Below are positions 17,034 through 27,121 of a DNA stretch of 64,000 nt, piece by piece. The first letter of the stretch is position 1. Every line of letters starts with the position of its first letter. A program made the translations under genes and the position numbers. The DNA comes from Rhizobium sp. (GTDB lineage Bacteria > Pseudomonadota > Alphaproteobacteria > Rhizobiales > Rhizobiaceae). The notes beneath the pieces were generated by a model, which was not told where the DNA came from, made no database searches, and saw only the letters and a program-made list of their open reading frames with translations. The DNA is taken from contig JAQGJP010000016.1 of the NCBI GenBank assembly GCA_028290545.1, positions 40,387 to 104,386 on the forward strand. Direction: 5' to 3'.

Positions 17034-18608
17034 ATGGCAGCGCTGGCCGCCGCGGAACAACCTGATGTGCCACTTCTCGAAGTAATCGGCATATCCAAGC
17101 ATTTTTCTGGCGTCGCGGCGTTGCAGGATGTCTCGCTCGACGTCCGTCGTGGAGAAATTCTCGGTCTTCTCGGTGAAAACGGCGCCGGCAAATCGACCTT
17201 GCTCAAGATATTGTCCGGCGCGCAGCCGCCGTCGAGTGGCAGTGTCGTTTTCTCGGGCAGCGATTACCGGCCATCCAGCCCCGATTCCGCCAAGCGTGCG
17301 GGCATTGTCACCATCTATCAGGAACTGAGCCTGATCCCGACGCTGTCTGTGGCCGAAAATATCTTCATCGGCCGGCAGCCGACAGGGCCGCTCGGCCTGA
17401 TCGACTGGCGACGGATGAGGCAGGAGACGCGCGGCCATATCGCCCGTGTCGGCCTTTCCATCGATCCGGATACGCCGGTCTCGGCGCTGTCGGTCGCCGA
17501 GCAGCAGCTGGTCGAGATCGCCCGCGCGCTGTCGATCGAAAGCCGGCTGATCATCATGGATGAGCCGACGTCGGCGCTGACCGAGTCGGAGGTGCGCAAG
17601 CTGCTCGGGATCATGGACAGGCTGCGCGGTGAAGGGGTCGCCATCATGTTCGTGACCCACCGGCTGGAGGAAGCGAGCGCGATCTGCGACCGGATGACGG
17701 TGCTGCGCGACGGGCGGCTTGCCGGCCATCTGCTGCGCGTTGAGGGTCGGCCGATCCCCATTCCGCAGATCATCGAGAAAATGGTCGGGCGCGCCGCGTC
17801 CGAACTCTATGCCAGGCCGACCCAGCGCGAGATCGCGGGCGCCGTCCGCCTCAGCGTACGGGGCCTCCGAACCAAGCGGGATCCCGACGCGCCGCATGCC
17901 ATCGTGCTTGAAGGCGTTGACCTCGAGTTGAAAGCCGGTGAGATCCTCGGGGTAGCCGGGCTGGTCGGCGCCGGCCGCACCGAGCTTGCACGGGCGATTT
18001 TCGGAGCCGATCAGATCGCGGCTGGCACGATAGAGTTGGACGGCCAGCCAATCGCGCCGAAATCGCCTGCCGATGCCATCGAGCTCGGCATCGGACTGGT
18101 ACCGGAGGACCGTAAGCATCAGGCGATATTCTCCATGCTGGGTATTCAGCAGAATTTCTCGGTCGCCTCACTCGATACCTATTCAAACCGGTTCGGGTTC
18201 ATGGCCGAAGGGCGCGAACGGCAATCGCTGGCTGCTTACAAGAAGGCCCTGTCGATCCGCATGGCCTCGCCCGAACAGGCAATCGAAGGGCTGTCGGGGG
18301 GCAATCAACAGAAGGTGATCATCGCCCGCTGGCTGGCGAGAGATCCGAAAGTGCTGATCGTCGACGAACCGACGCGCGGCGTCGATGTCGGCGCCAAGGC
18401 CGAGGTACATCAAATCCTCGTGCAACTCGCGGCGCGGGGCATCGCCATCATGGTGATATCATCGGAATTGCCGGAAGTGCTGGCAGTGAGCGACCGCATC
18501 GTCACCATGCGCCAAGGCCGTATCACCGGCGAAATGCCGGCGGTCGAGGCAACGGAAGAAAAACTCATGGCGCTGATGGCGCTCAATCAGCGGCCGGGAG
18601 AGGCTTGA
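17034..18608 (+). CDS. CUT2 sugar ABC importer ATP-binding protein (RbsA-like)
   Basis: 524-residue double-ATPase subunit. Domain 1 has Walker A GENGAGKST, signature LSVAEQQ and Walker B LIIMDEPTSAL. Domain 2 has the usual degenerate Walker A (GLVGAGRTEL), signature LSGGNQQKVIIARWLA and Walker B VLIVDEPTRGVDVG. ATG 17034 is chosen because GGAGGGG lies 4-5 bases upstream; an upstream in-frame ATG at 16980 has none. The permease start overlaps its stop codon by one base. Confidence 0.9.
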   Translation: MAALAAAEQPDVPLLEVIGISKHFSGVAALQDVSLDVRRGEILGLLGENGAGKSTLLKILSGAQPPSSGSVVFSGSDYRPSSPDSAKRAGIVTIYQELSLIPTLSVAENIFIGRQPTGPLGLIDWRRMRQETRGHIARVGLSIDPDTPVSALSVAEQQLVEIARALSIESRLIIMDEPTSALTESEVRKLLGIMDRLRGEGVAIMFVTHRLEEASAICDRMTVLRDGRLAGHLLRVEGRPIPIPQIIEKMVGRAASELYARPTQREIAGAVRLSVRGLRTKRDPDAPHAIVLEGVDLELKAGEILGVAGLVGAGRTELARAIFGADQIAAGTIELDGQPIAPKSPADAIELGIGLVPEDRKHQAIFSMLGIQQNFSVASLDTYSNRFGFMAEGRERQSLAAYKKALSIRMASPEQAIEGLSGGNQQKVIIARWLARDPKVLIVDEPTRGVDVGAKAEVHQILVQLAARGIAIMVISSELPEVLAVSDRIVTMRQGRITGEMPAVEATEEKLMALMALNQRPGEA

Positions 18609-19624
18609 TGACGACGACGATGGAAACAGCGCCGCACAAGGGACTAAACATCTTCCGCATCCTGAAACAGTTCGGGCCACTGCTCTTTCTGATCATCCTG
18701 ATGGCGGTATTCACGGCGCTAAAGCCGAGCTTTATCGATCCGATCAATGTCTTCAACATCATGCGGCAAATCTCGATCACCGGCCTGATCGCGCTCGGAA
18801 TGACATTCGTCATCCTTACCGCGGGCATCGATCTCAGCGTCGGCGCGCTGCTGGCGCTGTGCGGTATGGTGGCGGCGATCGTCGCCAAGGGCGGTGCCGC
18901 GAGCACGCTCTCGCTCTCGGCCTCGGAAGGCGCCGGCTATGGCTGGTTCGCGGCCCTGCTTGCAGCCGTATTTGTCGGGGCGGCGGCAGGCGGCGTACAG
19001 GGACTGGCGATCACGCGGCTCAAGGTGCCGCCATTCGTGGTGACGCTCGGCGGCCTCACCATCTTCCGCGGGCTGACGCTGATGCTGTCCAATGGCGGTC
19101 CGGTTTCGGGCTTCAATGCCGATATGCGCTGGTTCGGCAACGGGCTTGTCGGTCCTGTGCCGGTGCCCGTGATCATCTTCGCCGTCGCGGCGGTGCTTTG
19201 CCACATCGTGTTGCGTTACACGCGCTACGGCCGGGCGGTCTATGCGGTGGGCGGCAATGCGGAAGCCGCGCGGCTGTCTGGCCTGCGCGTCGACCGAATC
19301 CTGATATCGGTCTACATGGTCGTCGGTTTTTTCGCGGGCCTCGCCGCTTTCGTACTGGCGGCGCGGCTTAATTCGGCGGAGGCGGTGGCCGGTCTCGGCT
19401 ATGAACTGACCGTCATTTCGGCGGTGGTCATTGGTGGAACGTCGCTGTTCGGCGGCATAGGCAGTGTCGGCGGCACCGTCGTCGGCGCGGCACTGATCGG
19501 CGTGTTGCAGAACGGGCTGCAGTTCAACAATGTCTCGTCCTACACGCAGTCCGTCGTCATCGGCCTGATCCTGATTCTGGCGGTGGCTTTCGATCGCTGG
19601 CTCAAGTCGAGAGCGAGGGTTTAG
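18608..19624 (+). CDS. CUT2 sugar ABC importer permease (RbsC-like)
   Basis: 338-residue permease with about ten hydrophobic segments. Family landmarks are GMTFVILTAGIDLSVGALLALCGM near residue 60, KVPPFVVTLGGLTIFRGLTL near residue 140, and RYGRAVYAVGGNAEAARLSGL near residue 205. The ATG at 18608 overlaps the ATPase stop codon by one base. Last gene of the three-gene importer operon. Confidence 0.9.
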   Translation: MTTTMETAPHKGLNIFRILKQFGPLLFLIILMAVFTALKPSFIDPINVFNIMRQISITGLIALGMTFVILTAGIDLSVGALLALCGMVAAIVAKGGAASTLSLSASEGAGYGWFAALLAAVFVGAAAGGVQGLAITRLKVPPFVVTLGGLTIFRGLTLMLSNGGPVSGFNADMRWFGNGLVGPVPVPVIIFAVAAVLCHIVLRYTRYGRAVYAVGGNAEAARLSGLRVDRILISVYMVVGFFAGLAAFVLAARLNSAEAVAGLGYELTVISAVVIGGTSLFGGIGSVGGTVVGAALIGVLQNGLQFNNVSSYTQSVVIGLILILAVAFDRWLKSRARV

Positions 19625-19721
19625 CGGACCTGTGGTTGGAATGATCGGCAGCGGGCGAAGTGAGCGCGTCGCAAGCAGTTGGAGCCGCCAGCCTGCCGTT
19701 CAGTTTCCGCTTCATGGTGCC

Positions 19722-19748
19722 GTGAGCCGCAGCCCTGCGGCGACTCAC
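19722..19748. terminator. Hairpin between convergent operons
   Basis: GTGAG-CCGCAG / CTGCGG-(CGA)-CTCAC forms an 11-bp stem with a 3-base bulge and a very short loop. It lies between the ends of the sugar permease (19624) and the UgpC-like ATPase (19773), 25 bases past the latter's stop codon. No T-run follows, so termination is inferred from position. Confidence 0.4.
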
Positions 19749-19772
19749 TGAGGAACAGAGGTGCTGCGTGCG

Positions 19773-20846
19773 CTACGCCGCCAACCTCTTGCCGGTGCTG
19801 TCGAACATGCAGACGCGGCCGACCTGTGGCGCGAGCCGGATGATTTCGTCCGGCTGGATTTCGACCCGGTCGCGGAACACCACGACGATGGTCTGATCCC
19901 CAACGGATACCGTCACCTGGATTTCCGGGCCAAGTGGCTCGACGACGATCACCTTTCCGGCAATGCCTTCGCCGGGACCGGCAAGGCCGAGATATTCCGG
20001 CCGGACGCCATAGATGCCCGCCGCACCAGTCGGTTGTTGTGTGCCCGGCGGCAAGGGCAGCCAGGCATCTGCGGCAAGCCGGAAAATCGGCGTGCCACCC
20101 ATGATCTCGAACGTGCCGTTCAGCAGGTTCATCGAAGGCGAGCCGATGAAGCCGGCGACAAATATGCTCCGGGGATTGTCGTAGAGTTCGAGCGGCGCGC
20201 CGATCTGCTCGATATTGCCTTCGTTCATCACCACGATCCGGTCGGCCATGGTCATGGCCTCCACCTGGTCGTGGGTGACATAGACCGTGGTGGTGGTGAG
20301 CCGCCGGTGCAGGCTTTTGATTTCGGCCCGCATCGCGCCGCGCAGCTTGGCATCGAGATTGCTGAGAGGCTCGTCGAACAGAAACACCTGCGGATCGCGG
20401 ACAATGGAACGCCCCATGGCGACGCGCTGCCGCTGTCCGCCGGAAAGCTGGCGCGGATAACGCCCCAGCAGCGGCGTCAGCCCGAGGATCTGTGCCGCCT
20501 CATTGACGCGCTTCTGCTTCTCAGCCTTGGGAGCGCCGGCGAGGGTCATCGAGAAAGCCATGTTCTCGGCAACCGTCATATGTGGATAAAGCGCGTAGTT
20601 CTGAAACACCATCGAGATGTCGCGCTCTTTCGGGGGTAGGTCGTTGACGACGCGCCCGCCGATGCTGATCGTGCCGGCGGTGATATCCTCCAGTCCGGCG
20701 ATCATCCGCAACAGTGTGGATTTGCCGCAGCCGGACGGCCCGACGAGCACGACGAACTCGCCGTCTGCGATGTCGACCGAGACCCCGTGAAGGATCTCGA
20801 ACGCGCCATAGGCCTTGCGTGCCTTGTCGATGTTGACTGTCGCCAT
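19773..20846 (-). CDS. CUT1 sugar ABC importer ATP-binding protein (UgpC/MalK-like)
   Basis: 357-residue ATPase: Walker [10 protein letters not shown] near residue 37, Q-loop [14 protein letters not shown], signature [13 protein letters not shown], Walker [13 protein letters not shown], switch His in [11 protein letters not shown]. The C-terminal OB/TOBE domain (residues about 240-350, including [12 protein letters not shown]) is typical of MalK/UgpC. Its start codon overlaps the stop of the ADP-ribosylglycohydrolase gene (ATGA). It energises the permeases at 22991 and 23821. Confidence 0.92.
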   Translation of the reverse strand: MATVNIDKARKAYGAFEILHGVSVDIADGEFVVLVGPSGCGKSTLLRMIAGLEDITAGTISIGGRVVNDLPPKERDISMVFQNYALYPHMTVAENMAFSMTLAGAPKAEKQKRVNEAAQILGLTPLLGRYPRQLSGGQRQRVAMGRSIVRDPQVFLFDEPLSNLDAKLRGAMRAEIKSLHRRLTTTTVYVTHDQVEAMTMADRIVVMNEGNIEQIGAPLELYDNPRSIFVAGFIGSPSMNLLNGTFEIMGGTPIFRLAADAWLPLPPGTQQPTGAAGIYGVRPEYLGLAGPGEGIAGKVIVVEPLGPEIQVTVSVGDQTIVVVFRDRVEIQPDEIIRLAPQVGRVCMFDSTGKRLAA

Positions 20847-22954
20847 CAGGCCGCCCCGATCCGGATTTCGTTGGAAGACAATGCGCCTTCATGAACGAGC
20901 AGTCCGAAACCACCATCAGCATAGGCTTCAGGGTCGGTGTCCTGTGCAGACAGAGAAACGCCGTCGGCTTCGAAGGTGATCGTATCGCCATTGGCGGAGA
21001 CGCGCATCGAGATCGGCTTTTCGAACTCGGTCTTGAAGGCGGTTTCTGCGAGAACCTTCGTATCCTCGTCACGAACGCGAACGATCTGCATCTGGCCATC
21101 ACGGGTGACGCGCGCGCCATAATAACGCCGCAACCCCTGAGCCCGCACAGCCATTCCGCCGTAGTTGCCGAGATGCATCATCACATCGCCGGACGCCTGA
21201 TAGTCGGTCCATTGACGGGTTCCGTGGATGATGATGCCTTCGCCACGGTTCTGCGAAATCCGGAAGGCCTGCGGGAAGCGCTTGGAAAAGAAGCTCGCGC
21301 CGTTGACCCAGGACATCCGCCAGAAATCGCAATCGCCTGCCGGGCGCCTGAGGGTCAGCGCCGGTGCGCCATCCCAGCGCAGGTAGTCCAGCAGGATCCG
21401 GCCATCGGCGCGCTTGCCGGTACTGGAAATAGCAAGTCCCAGCTCGGCGATCGGCTGGCCGCCGGTGTCCGGCAACGTCCATTCCAGCAGTGCTTCCTTG
21501 CCGGCTTCTATCGTGACCGCAACGCTTTCGACATCGCGCAACTGGTCGCGCTCGTCATAGATCCGTGCGCGCAGCTTGACCTCGACGACGCCATTGTTGT
21601 CGGCGGCGGCCACAACGCGGGCCTTGACCACCTGGCCGGGATAGACCAGCGGCGTCGCCATCAGGTCATAGGTGCGCATGTCCAGCATTTCACGCGGCGA
21701 GAAAGTCGGGCTGGTGACGGCCGCGACCTGGGCTGGGCCAAGTGCCTCGTAATCGACCGACAGCGCCCGTCCACCGGCATATTCCGCATTGCCGATGCGT
21801 ACCGCCTTGCTCTCGTTCTGGCCGGATTGAATCCTGAAACCTTGCTGACTTCCGGGAAGCGAGAAATGGAACTGCGCGCCGTCCTTGGGTGCGGTCAGCT
21901 TCTGGCCACCGGCAAGTTCGAGGCCGAGATTGGTGAGATAATAGGCCTGACGCACGGCGTCATTGATCGAATTGCCGCCATCGGCCGAGGAAATCAGCAT
22001 GCGGTCGGCGATCGGGCCGCGCCAGTCCGGGCCCTCGTCGAGGCCTTCGAGGCCGTTCATGATCCCGAGCAGGCACCCGACATTGCCGGCGTTGCAATCG
22101 GTATCCCAGCCCGACGTGTTGACGATCATCTGCGCCTTCTGGAAATCGTGGGGCGCATAAAGTGCCGCCATCACCATCAGCGCGTGATTGGGCACGACAT
22201 GGCAATTGCCGGGATATTTGTCGTAACCGTAATTGTCCTGGATCTTCTGGCGGGTATCGCGCCAGTCCGGATGCGCCTTGTGCCAGGCGCGGACATCGGC
22301 AATCAGCTTGGCGATCAGGCTGTCGCCCGGGATCTGAGCAAGGCCTGTGTCGAGCAGATGGTCGATATCGGACGAGCCGAATGCTTCAGCTTCCATTGCA
22401 GCCCAGAGCATGGCGGCATAGACGGATTCGCCGTCATGGCTGACCTTGCCGGCCTGTTCGGCGAGCTTTGCGGCGAGTTCCGGCTGGCGCGGCGCGACCA
22501 TCGCCCAGCCATCGATGAAAATCTGCGCGCCGATCTGTTCGGCGACGGCCTGGCCGTTCTTGGCGGTCGAGCCGGATTCGGGCGCCGCGATGCCGCTCTT
22601 GAGGTTCAGCCAAGCCGTGTGCTCGGTGGAGTTGCCGTTACCGCCCCACCATAGGATGGCCCGGTCCTCGACGATATAGTTGAGCCAGGCCTTGCCGATC
22701 TCTTCGGCGGAGAGGTTGGTCTTGACGCCGTAATCCTCGAGCGCACGGATGAAGGTAAACGTGCCCGCCACATCGTCGTCGGTGACCACAAGTGGCTGGT
22801 TCAGCCGCTCATGCACATAATATTCAATCGGGCCGAGCTCTTCCATGATCCTCTGGTAGGTCCAGCCCTCGAAGGGGCGGCCGAGATAGACACCCACCAG
22901 TTTGCCCAGGACGCCGGCATAGACACGTTCGAGATAGTCGTTCGGAAGCTGCAT
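20846..22954 (-). CDS. ADP-ribosylglycohydrolase-family protein with large C-terminal beta region
   Basis: 702-residue protein. Residues 1 to about 345 form an ADP-ribosylglycohydrolase (DraG/ARH) fold with its magnesium ligands visible: T-D-D-D at 58-61, and [12 protein letters not shown] near residue 285, where D-T-D is the second metal motif. Residues from about 350 to the end are unlike ARH proteins and look mainly beta, ending in a laminin-G/concanavalin-like segment ([14 protein letters not shown]). DraG-family enzymes cleave N- or O-glycosidic bonds to ribose. Embedding between sugar permeases and the MalK-like ATPase, coupled to the latter by ATGA, suggests it hydrolyses an imported glycoside rather than reversing protein ADP-ribosylation. 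That function is inferred. Confidence 0.85.
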   Translation of the reverse strand: MQLPNDYLERVYAGVLGKLVGVYLGRPFEGWTYQRIMEELGPIEYYVHERLNQPLVVTDDDVAGTFTFIRALEDYGVKTNLSAEEIGKAWLNYIVEDRAILWWGGNGNSTEHTAWLNLKSGIAAPESGSTAKNGQAVAEQIGAQIFIDGWAMVAPRQPELAAKLAEQAGKVSHDGESVYAAMLWAAMEAEAFGSSDIDHLLDTGLAQIPGDSLIAKLIADVRAWHKAHPDWRDTRQKIQDNYGYDKYPGNCHVVPNHALMVMAALYAPHDFQKAQMIVNTSGWDTDCNAGNVGCLLGIMNGLEGLDEGPDWRGPIADRMLISSADGGNSINDAVRQAYYLTNLGLELAGGQKLTAPKDGAQFHFSLPGSQQGFRIQSGQNESKAVRIGNAEYAGGRALSVDYEALGPAQVAAVTSPTFSPREMLDMRTYDLMATPLVYPGQVVKARVVAAADNNGVVEVKLRARIYDERDQLRDVESVAVTIEAGKEALLEWTLPDTGGQPIAELGLAISSTGKRADGRILLDYLRWDGAPALTLRRPAGDCDFWRMSWVNGASFFSKRFPQAFRISQNRGEGIIIHGTRQWTDYQASGDVMMHLGNYGGMAVRAQGLRRYYGARVTRDGQMQIVRVRDEDTKVLAETAFKTEFEKPISMRVSANGDTITFEADGVSLSAQDTDPEAYADGGFGLLVHEGALSSNEIRIGAA

Positions 22955-22990
22955 TTCAGAATACTCCGTATGTGAATTTTGAATTGGGTA

Positions 22991-23824
22991 TCACCCCTTG
23001 ACCGAGCCGCCGGCCATCCCCTCGATGAAGCGCTTCTGCATGAAGACGAACAGAGCAACGACAGGAAGGACGATGATGAGTGCTGCGGCCATGATCTCGC
23101 CCCAGTCGGAGCTGTATTGGCCGGAGAGGAGATAAAAGCCGATGACGGCGGTGACGTTTTCCTGCTTTTGCAGGAAGGTCGTGGCAATCAGGAATTCGTT
23201 CCAGGAGTTCAGCCCGATGATCAGCGCCACGGTCAGGATGCCGGGCGAGACGATCGGCAGCATGACCCTGTAGAAAACCTGCCAATGCGTTGCGCCGTCG
23301 ACGATCGCTGCCTCTTCGAGTTCCTTCGGAACCGCGATGAAATAGGTCCTGAGCAGCATCACCGCGAACGGGCTGTAGAGTGCGCTGTAGATCAGCGCCA
23401 CGCCGAAGATATTGTTGATCAGGCCGAGCTTGGCGAAGCCGAAATACAGCGGGAAAATATAGAGCTGAATCGGGGCGGTGGTGGTCGCCAGCAGATAGAA
23501 CGTCAGCAGTTTCCAGGATTTGATCTTCTTGCGGGCGACAACATAGGCCGTCAGTGACGATGTGGTGCACACCAGCACGATCGTCGTGCCGCTGACGATC
23601 AGCGAGTTTATGAATGTCTGGGTGAATTTCGCGTGCGCCCAGGCATTGGAGAAATTCTGCCAGCGGATCGTATCGGGAAATGCCAGCGGGTTCTGCACGA
23701 TCTGTGCCGCCGGCTTCAGCGAATTGAGAACCAGAAGGGCGATCGGGAAGAGCGAGATGAACGCGAATATGCCGAGTACGATATAAGAGATCGTCAGCGT
23801 TGTGCGACTTTCGACCAGCCTCAT
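22991..23824 (-). CDS. CUT1 sugar ABC importer permease (MalG-like)
   Basis: 277-residue permease with six helices. The EAA loop reads VPKELEEAAIVDGATHWQVFYRVMLPIVSPG near residue 180. Its start overlaps the preceding permease stop (ATGA), so the pair is coupled. The gene is followed after 36 bases by the ADP-ribosylglycohydrolase gene. Confidence 0.9.
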   Translation of the reverse strand: MRLVESRTTLTISYIVLGIFAFISLFPIALLVLNSLKPAAQIVQNPLAFPDTIRWQNFSNAWAHAKFTQTFINSLIVSGTTIVLVCTTSSLTAYVVARKKIKSWKLLTFYLLATTTAPIQLYIFPLYFGFAKLGLINNIFGVALIYSALYSPFAVMLLRTYFIAVPKELEEAAIVDGATHWQVFYRVMLPIVSPGILTVALIIGLNSWNEFLIATTFLQKQENVTAVIGFYLLSGQYSSDWGEIMAAALIIVLPVVALFVFMQKRFIEGMAGGSVKG

Positions 23825-24666
23825 TGCTCGCCCTCCCGAGTTTGTATGCGGACGTAGAAGAAGGTGCCGACCAGTCCGAAAAGGCTGATAACCATCGCCG
23901 CGGCCGCCGCCTGGCCGACATTCAGGTCATAGAAAGCCTTGCGGTAAGCGAGCGTGGACAGCAGTTCGCTGGAGAACGCCGGCCCGCCCTGGGTCATGAC
24001 ATAGACGAAATCGAACGCCAGGAACGACCAGATCACCGTCATGATCATCAGCAGCGTGATCGTCGGCCTGATACCCGGCAGCAGGACATAGCGCATCATC
24101 TGGAAATAGGTGGCGCCTTCGATGCGGGCCGCCTCGATCTGCTCCTGCGGGACCTGCCGCAGTGCCGCGAAGAAGATGACGCAGAGAAATCCCCACCAAT
24201 GCCAGAGATCGACGGTTGCCACGCCGAACAGTGATATCGAGGGCTGGGTGAGGGGATTGGGGATCGGCAGACCGTATTTCTTGAGGACTCCGAACAGGCC
24301 CGTGACGGGACTGTAGATCATGCCCTGCCAGACGCGCGCAGTGATGACAGTGGCGATGACCACCGGCAGGAAATAGACGATCTGGAAGAAATTGCTGCCG
24401 CGCCGCACGATCAGCAGCATGGAGGCCGCGAGCAGCCCCATGGCAATCGGCACGATCAGGAACACGGCCGTCCAGATGATGTTGTTGCCGAGCGCGGACC
24501 AGAAGACGCGATCGTCCGCCAGCGCCCTGAAATTGTCGAGGCCCGCGAAGGTCGGCGTCGAGATGCCGTCCCAATTGTAGAAGGCAAGCAGGACAGTCAG
24601 CAGTGCTGGCACCAGCACGATGACGAAATTGATGATCATCGTCGGAACGATGTAGAGCCGGTGCAT
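23821..24666 (-). CDS. CUT1 sugar ABC importer permease (MalF/UgpA-like)
   Basis: 281-residue permease with six predicted helices and an EAA loop, VPQEQIEAARIEGATYFQMMRYVLLPGIRP, near residue 180. CGGAGGAGAATTCC precedes the ATG, a strong ribosome site. It is separated from the binding-protein gene by 61 bases that hold a stable stem-loop. Confidence 0.9.
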   Translation of the reverse strand: MHRLYIVPTMIINFVIVLVPALLTVLLAFYNWDGISTPTFAGLDNFRALADDRVFWSALGNNIIWTAVFLIVPIAMGLLAASMLLIVRRGSNFFQIVYFLPVVIATVITARVWQGMIYSPVTGLFGVLKKYGLPIPNPLTQPSISLFGVATVDLWHWWGFLCVIFFAALRQVPQEQIEAARIEGATYFQMMRYVLLPGIRPTITLLMIMTVIWSFLAFDFVYVMTQGGPAFSSELLSTLAYRKAFYDLNVGQAAAAAMVISLFGLVGTFFYVRIQTREGEQ

Positions 24667-24682
24667 GGAATTCTCCTCCGAG

Positions 24683-24711
24683 GAGGGGCAGCGCCGAACG
24701 CGCCACCCCTC
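24683..24711 (-). other. Stem-loop between binding-protein and permease genes
   Basis: A 12-bp stem (10 Watson-Crick plus 2 G-U pairs in RNA) closed by a 5-base loop, starting 17 bases beyond the binding-protein stop codon and ending just before the permease ribosome site. No T-run. It probably protects the binding-protein mRNA 3' end or partly attenuates transcription into the permeases. Confidence 0.6.
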
Positions 24712-24727
24712 ATGCCGAGTGGATCAA

Positions 24728-26047
24728 CTAGGCGCGTGGTGGGATTGCCGGGGCTTTGCCCGCGTCCTTTTCGCTCTTGAAGGTCTCGTCGATTTTCTTG
24801 AGGAAGTCAGCCGACGAGGTCTTCTTGAGCCAGACTTCTTCCATGCCGCTGACGAGATAAGTATCGGTAGCAGGCGGCAGAAAGGTCCACGTCGTGTAGC
24901 CGTACTGGCCGTTGCCAACGGCGGTCGCGAGGTTCTTCATCACCTCGCTGTAGAGCGGCAACACCTTGTCGGAAAGCTTGACCTTGGAAAGATCCTTCAG
25001 TGGCAGGTTCCACTCGCCCTGCCAGGCGGAGTTGATTGTGCTGTAGAACTCGGGGCTGAAGATGTAGTCGAGCGTGGCGGCGGCACCATCCGGGTTCGCC
25101 GATTGTGCATTGACCGAGAATGTCGAGCCGACGCCAAGCGCGTAGACCGGGTCACCCTTCATGCTCGGGAAGCCGACAAACCCTGCTTCGACGTTGTTGG
25201 CGGTGAAATAGGTCGGGATATTGCTGAAGTTCCAGGTGCCGGTCGGCGCCATGCCGGCCCCGCCGGTGGCGACCTGTCCGAAAGCCTGTTCCAGCGTCAG
25301 CGAGAAATAGTTGTCGCCGAAAAAGCCCTTGTCCCACCACTCGGTGAGCTTGTCGATGGAGGCGACGAAGGCCGGATCGGTCCAGGGGATCGCCCCGGTC
25401 AGCGCCTTGTAGACATTCTCAGGCCCGGCAACCGAATTAAGGATGATCGAAACATAGTGTTCGTTGGCCGGGCGCCAGTCCGCATTGCCGGCGCCGAACG
25501 GCACGATGCCCTTGCCTTTCATTTCCTCGGCCAGGGCTTCGAACTCGGCGATCGTTTTCGGCGCTTCCCAACCATTGGTCTTGAACAGGGTCTTGTTGTA
25601 GAAAAGTCCGAGCGTTTCGTAGGTCTTGGCGAGGGCATAGAGCTTGCCGTTATAGCGGCCGAGGTCGAGGAACAGCGGGAGAATCTTGTCGCCCCAGCCG
25701 TATTTCTGCGCGTAGTCATCAAGTGGCAGCAACTGCCCGGCCTGGGCCATTGCCGCGACATAGCTTGGACCCGCCGTGAAAACGACGTCCGGGCCGGTGC
25801 CGGAGAGCATGGCGACGCGAAGCTGCTTGTCGAGATCCGATCCCCGGAAATCGACGCTCAGCAGATGTTCCGGATGTGCGGCGTTGAACGGTGTCACCAG
25901 AAGATTGTTGAGATTTTCCTGGTTTTCCGGCGATGCAGATTCATACCAGAAGACGACGGGCTTCTGGTCCGCTGCGAATGACAGCCGGGGCAGAAGCGGC
26001 ATGCTGGCCAGACCTAGCCCGGCTTTCAGAATTGTACGACGATCCAT
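24728..26047 (-). CDS. CUT1 sugar ABC importer substrate-binding protein
   Basis: 439-residue extracellular solute-binding protein of family 1. The leader (DRRTILKAGLGLASMPLLPRLSFA) carries an Arg-Arg pair and ends at Phe-Ala near residue 25. The mature sequence has VVFWYESASPENQENLNNLLVTPFNAAHPEHL and LDDYAQKYGWGDKILP, typical of oligosaccharide or sugar-alcohol binders. GGAGGAGG lies 6-8 bases before the ATG. It begins 21 bases after the LacI regulator, so both share a transcript. Confidence 0.9.
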   Translation of the reverse strand: MDRRTILKAGLGLASMPLLPRLSFAADQKPVVFWYESASPENQENLNNLLVTPFNAAHPEHLLSVDFRGSDLDKQLRVAMLSGTGPDVVFTAGPSYVAAMAQAGQLLPLDDYAQKYGWGDKILPLFLDLGRYNGKLYALAKTYETLGLFYNKTLFKTNGWEAPKTIAEFEALAEEMKGKGIVPFGAGNADWRPANEHYVSIILNSVAGPENVYKALTGAIPWTDPAFVASIDKLTEWWDKGFFGDNYFSLTLEQAFGQVATGGAGMAPTGTWNFSNIPTYFTANNVEAGFVGFPSMKGDPVYALGVGSTFSVNAQSANPDGAAATLDYIFSPEFYSTINSAWQGEWNLPLKDLSKVKLSDKVLPLYSEVMKNLATAVGNGQYGYTTWTFLPPATDTYLVSGMEEVWLKKTSSADFLKKIDETFKSEKDAGKAPAIPPRA

Positions 26048-26068
26048 GATTTCCTCCTCCAGGATTGT

Positions 26069-27079
26069 TCAGGTGGCTCGTGTCGAGCCCCGTTGGATTA
26101 GATTGAAAGGCATTTCGAGCGCGGTTCCCGCGCCGGTCTTGGTTCCGCGCAGCCGTTCCATCAGCGTCTGCGCGGCCTGCACTCCCATTTGCCGCTGAAA
26201 CTGCGCGACCGTGGTCAGCGGCGGCGTCACAAGTTTGGCAGCCGAGATATCGTCGAAGCCCACGACGGAAATATCCCGTGGAATGTCGATATTGCGTTCG
26301 CGCAACGCCTGCATGACGCCGATCGCCATCAGGTCATTGGCCGCGAAGATGGCCGTCGGTTCGAACGGGCTTGCAAGTATGCTTTCGGCTGCCCGAGTGC
26401 CGCCGACCTCGTTGAACTCTTCATCGATAACGACGTGCTCCAGATAGCCGGCATCAGCGAGCGCTGCCCGGTATCCTTCGATCCGAAAGGCCTGCGGCCC
26501 ACCGCGTCCGGCCACCATGGCGATGCGGGAATGGCCTTGGGCGATCAGGTATTCGGTGACCGCAAGTGCCGCTGCGCGGCTGTCGACGAAGATGTCGTCG
26601 ACCGCGATATCTCCGCCGCGTTTCTTGGACGACTCGATGCGGACGACAGGCACGCCGGCTTCGACCAGGGAACTGAAATCCGAGGCGCGCAAAGTGAAGA
26701 ATACTCCGATCACGCCATCGACACGTCCCTGGCGGGCCCAGTCGAGGAAGTGCCGCTCGCGTTCGGGCGAGCCATCGGTGTTGACCGCCAGCACGTCATA
26801 GCTCAGGCCATCGGTGACCGACTGGATACCCCGGATTAGGGACGGGTAAAACGGGTTGGTGATATCGGGCACGATGCAGGCAATCGTCATCGAGCGGCTG
26901 GTCTTCAGCGCCTGTGCAAAGCGGTTCGGCACATAGCCAAGATCCTTGGCGGCCTTGGTGATGCGTGCCCAGGTCTCGGCCGGTATCGACGGGGCTCCGC
27001 CGCCGCTCAACACCATGGAGACAGTGGCCTGCGAGACGCCTGCCGCCTTGGCTACATCCTTTTGAGTCGCCCTTCCCAA
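26069..27079 (-). CDS. LacI-family transcriptional regulator of the ADP-ribosylglycohydrolase/sugar operon
   Basis: 336-residue repressor: N-terminal LacI helix-turn-helix (TQKDVAKAAGVSQATVSMVLSGG) with hinge, then a ribose-binding-protein-like effector domain (AIFAANDLMAIGVMQALRERNIDIPRDISVVGFDDI). It starts with TTG at 27079, preceded by GGGAGGA; no in-frame ATG fits. It is the first gene of the operon it presumably controls. Two ATACGTAT-centred palindromes at 27096-27121 lie directly upstream and are probably its operator. Confidence 0.9.
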   Translation of the reverse strand: MGRATQKDVAKAAGVSQATVSMVLSGGGAPSIPAETWARITKAAKDLGYVPNRFAQALKTSRSMTIACIVPDITNPFYPSLIRGIQSVTDGLSYDVLAVNTDGSPERERHFLDWARQGRVDGVIGVFFTLRASDFSSLVEAGVPVVRIESSKKRGGDIAVDDIFVDSRAAALAVTEYLIAQGHSRIAMVAGRGGPQAFRIEGYRAALADAGYLEHVVIDEEFNEVGGTRAAESILASPFEPTAIFAANDLMAIGVMQALRERNIDIPRDISVVGFDDISAAKLVTPPLTTVAQFQRQMGVQAAQTLMERLRGTKTGAGTALEMPFNLIQRGSTRAT

Positions 27080-27095
27080 TGATGTCCTCCCATCA

Positions 27096-27121
27096 CTTAT
27101 ACGTATTAGTGATACGTATCA
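27096..27121. promoter_or_regulatory. Tandem LacI-type operator
   Basis: Two palindromes share the core ATACGTAT: an imperfect one (ACTTATACGTATTAGT) at about 27095-27110 and a perfect 12-base one (TGATACGTATCA) at 27110-27121. Their centres are 13 bases apart. They sit between the regulator start (27079) and the metH promoter (27250). A central CG in a palindrome is typical for LacI-family operators. Autoregulation is inferred. Confidence 0.6.
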
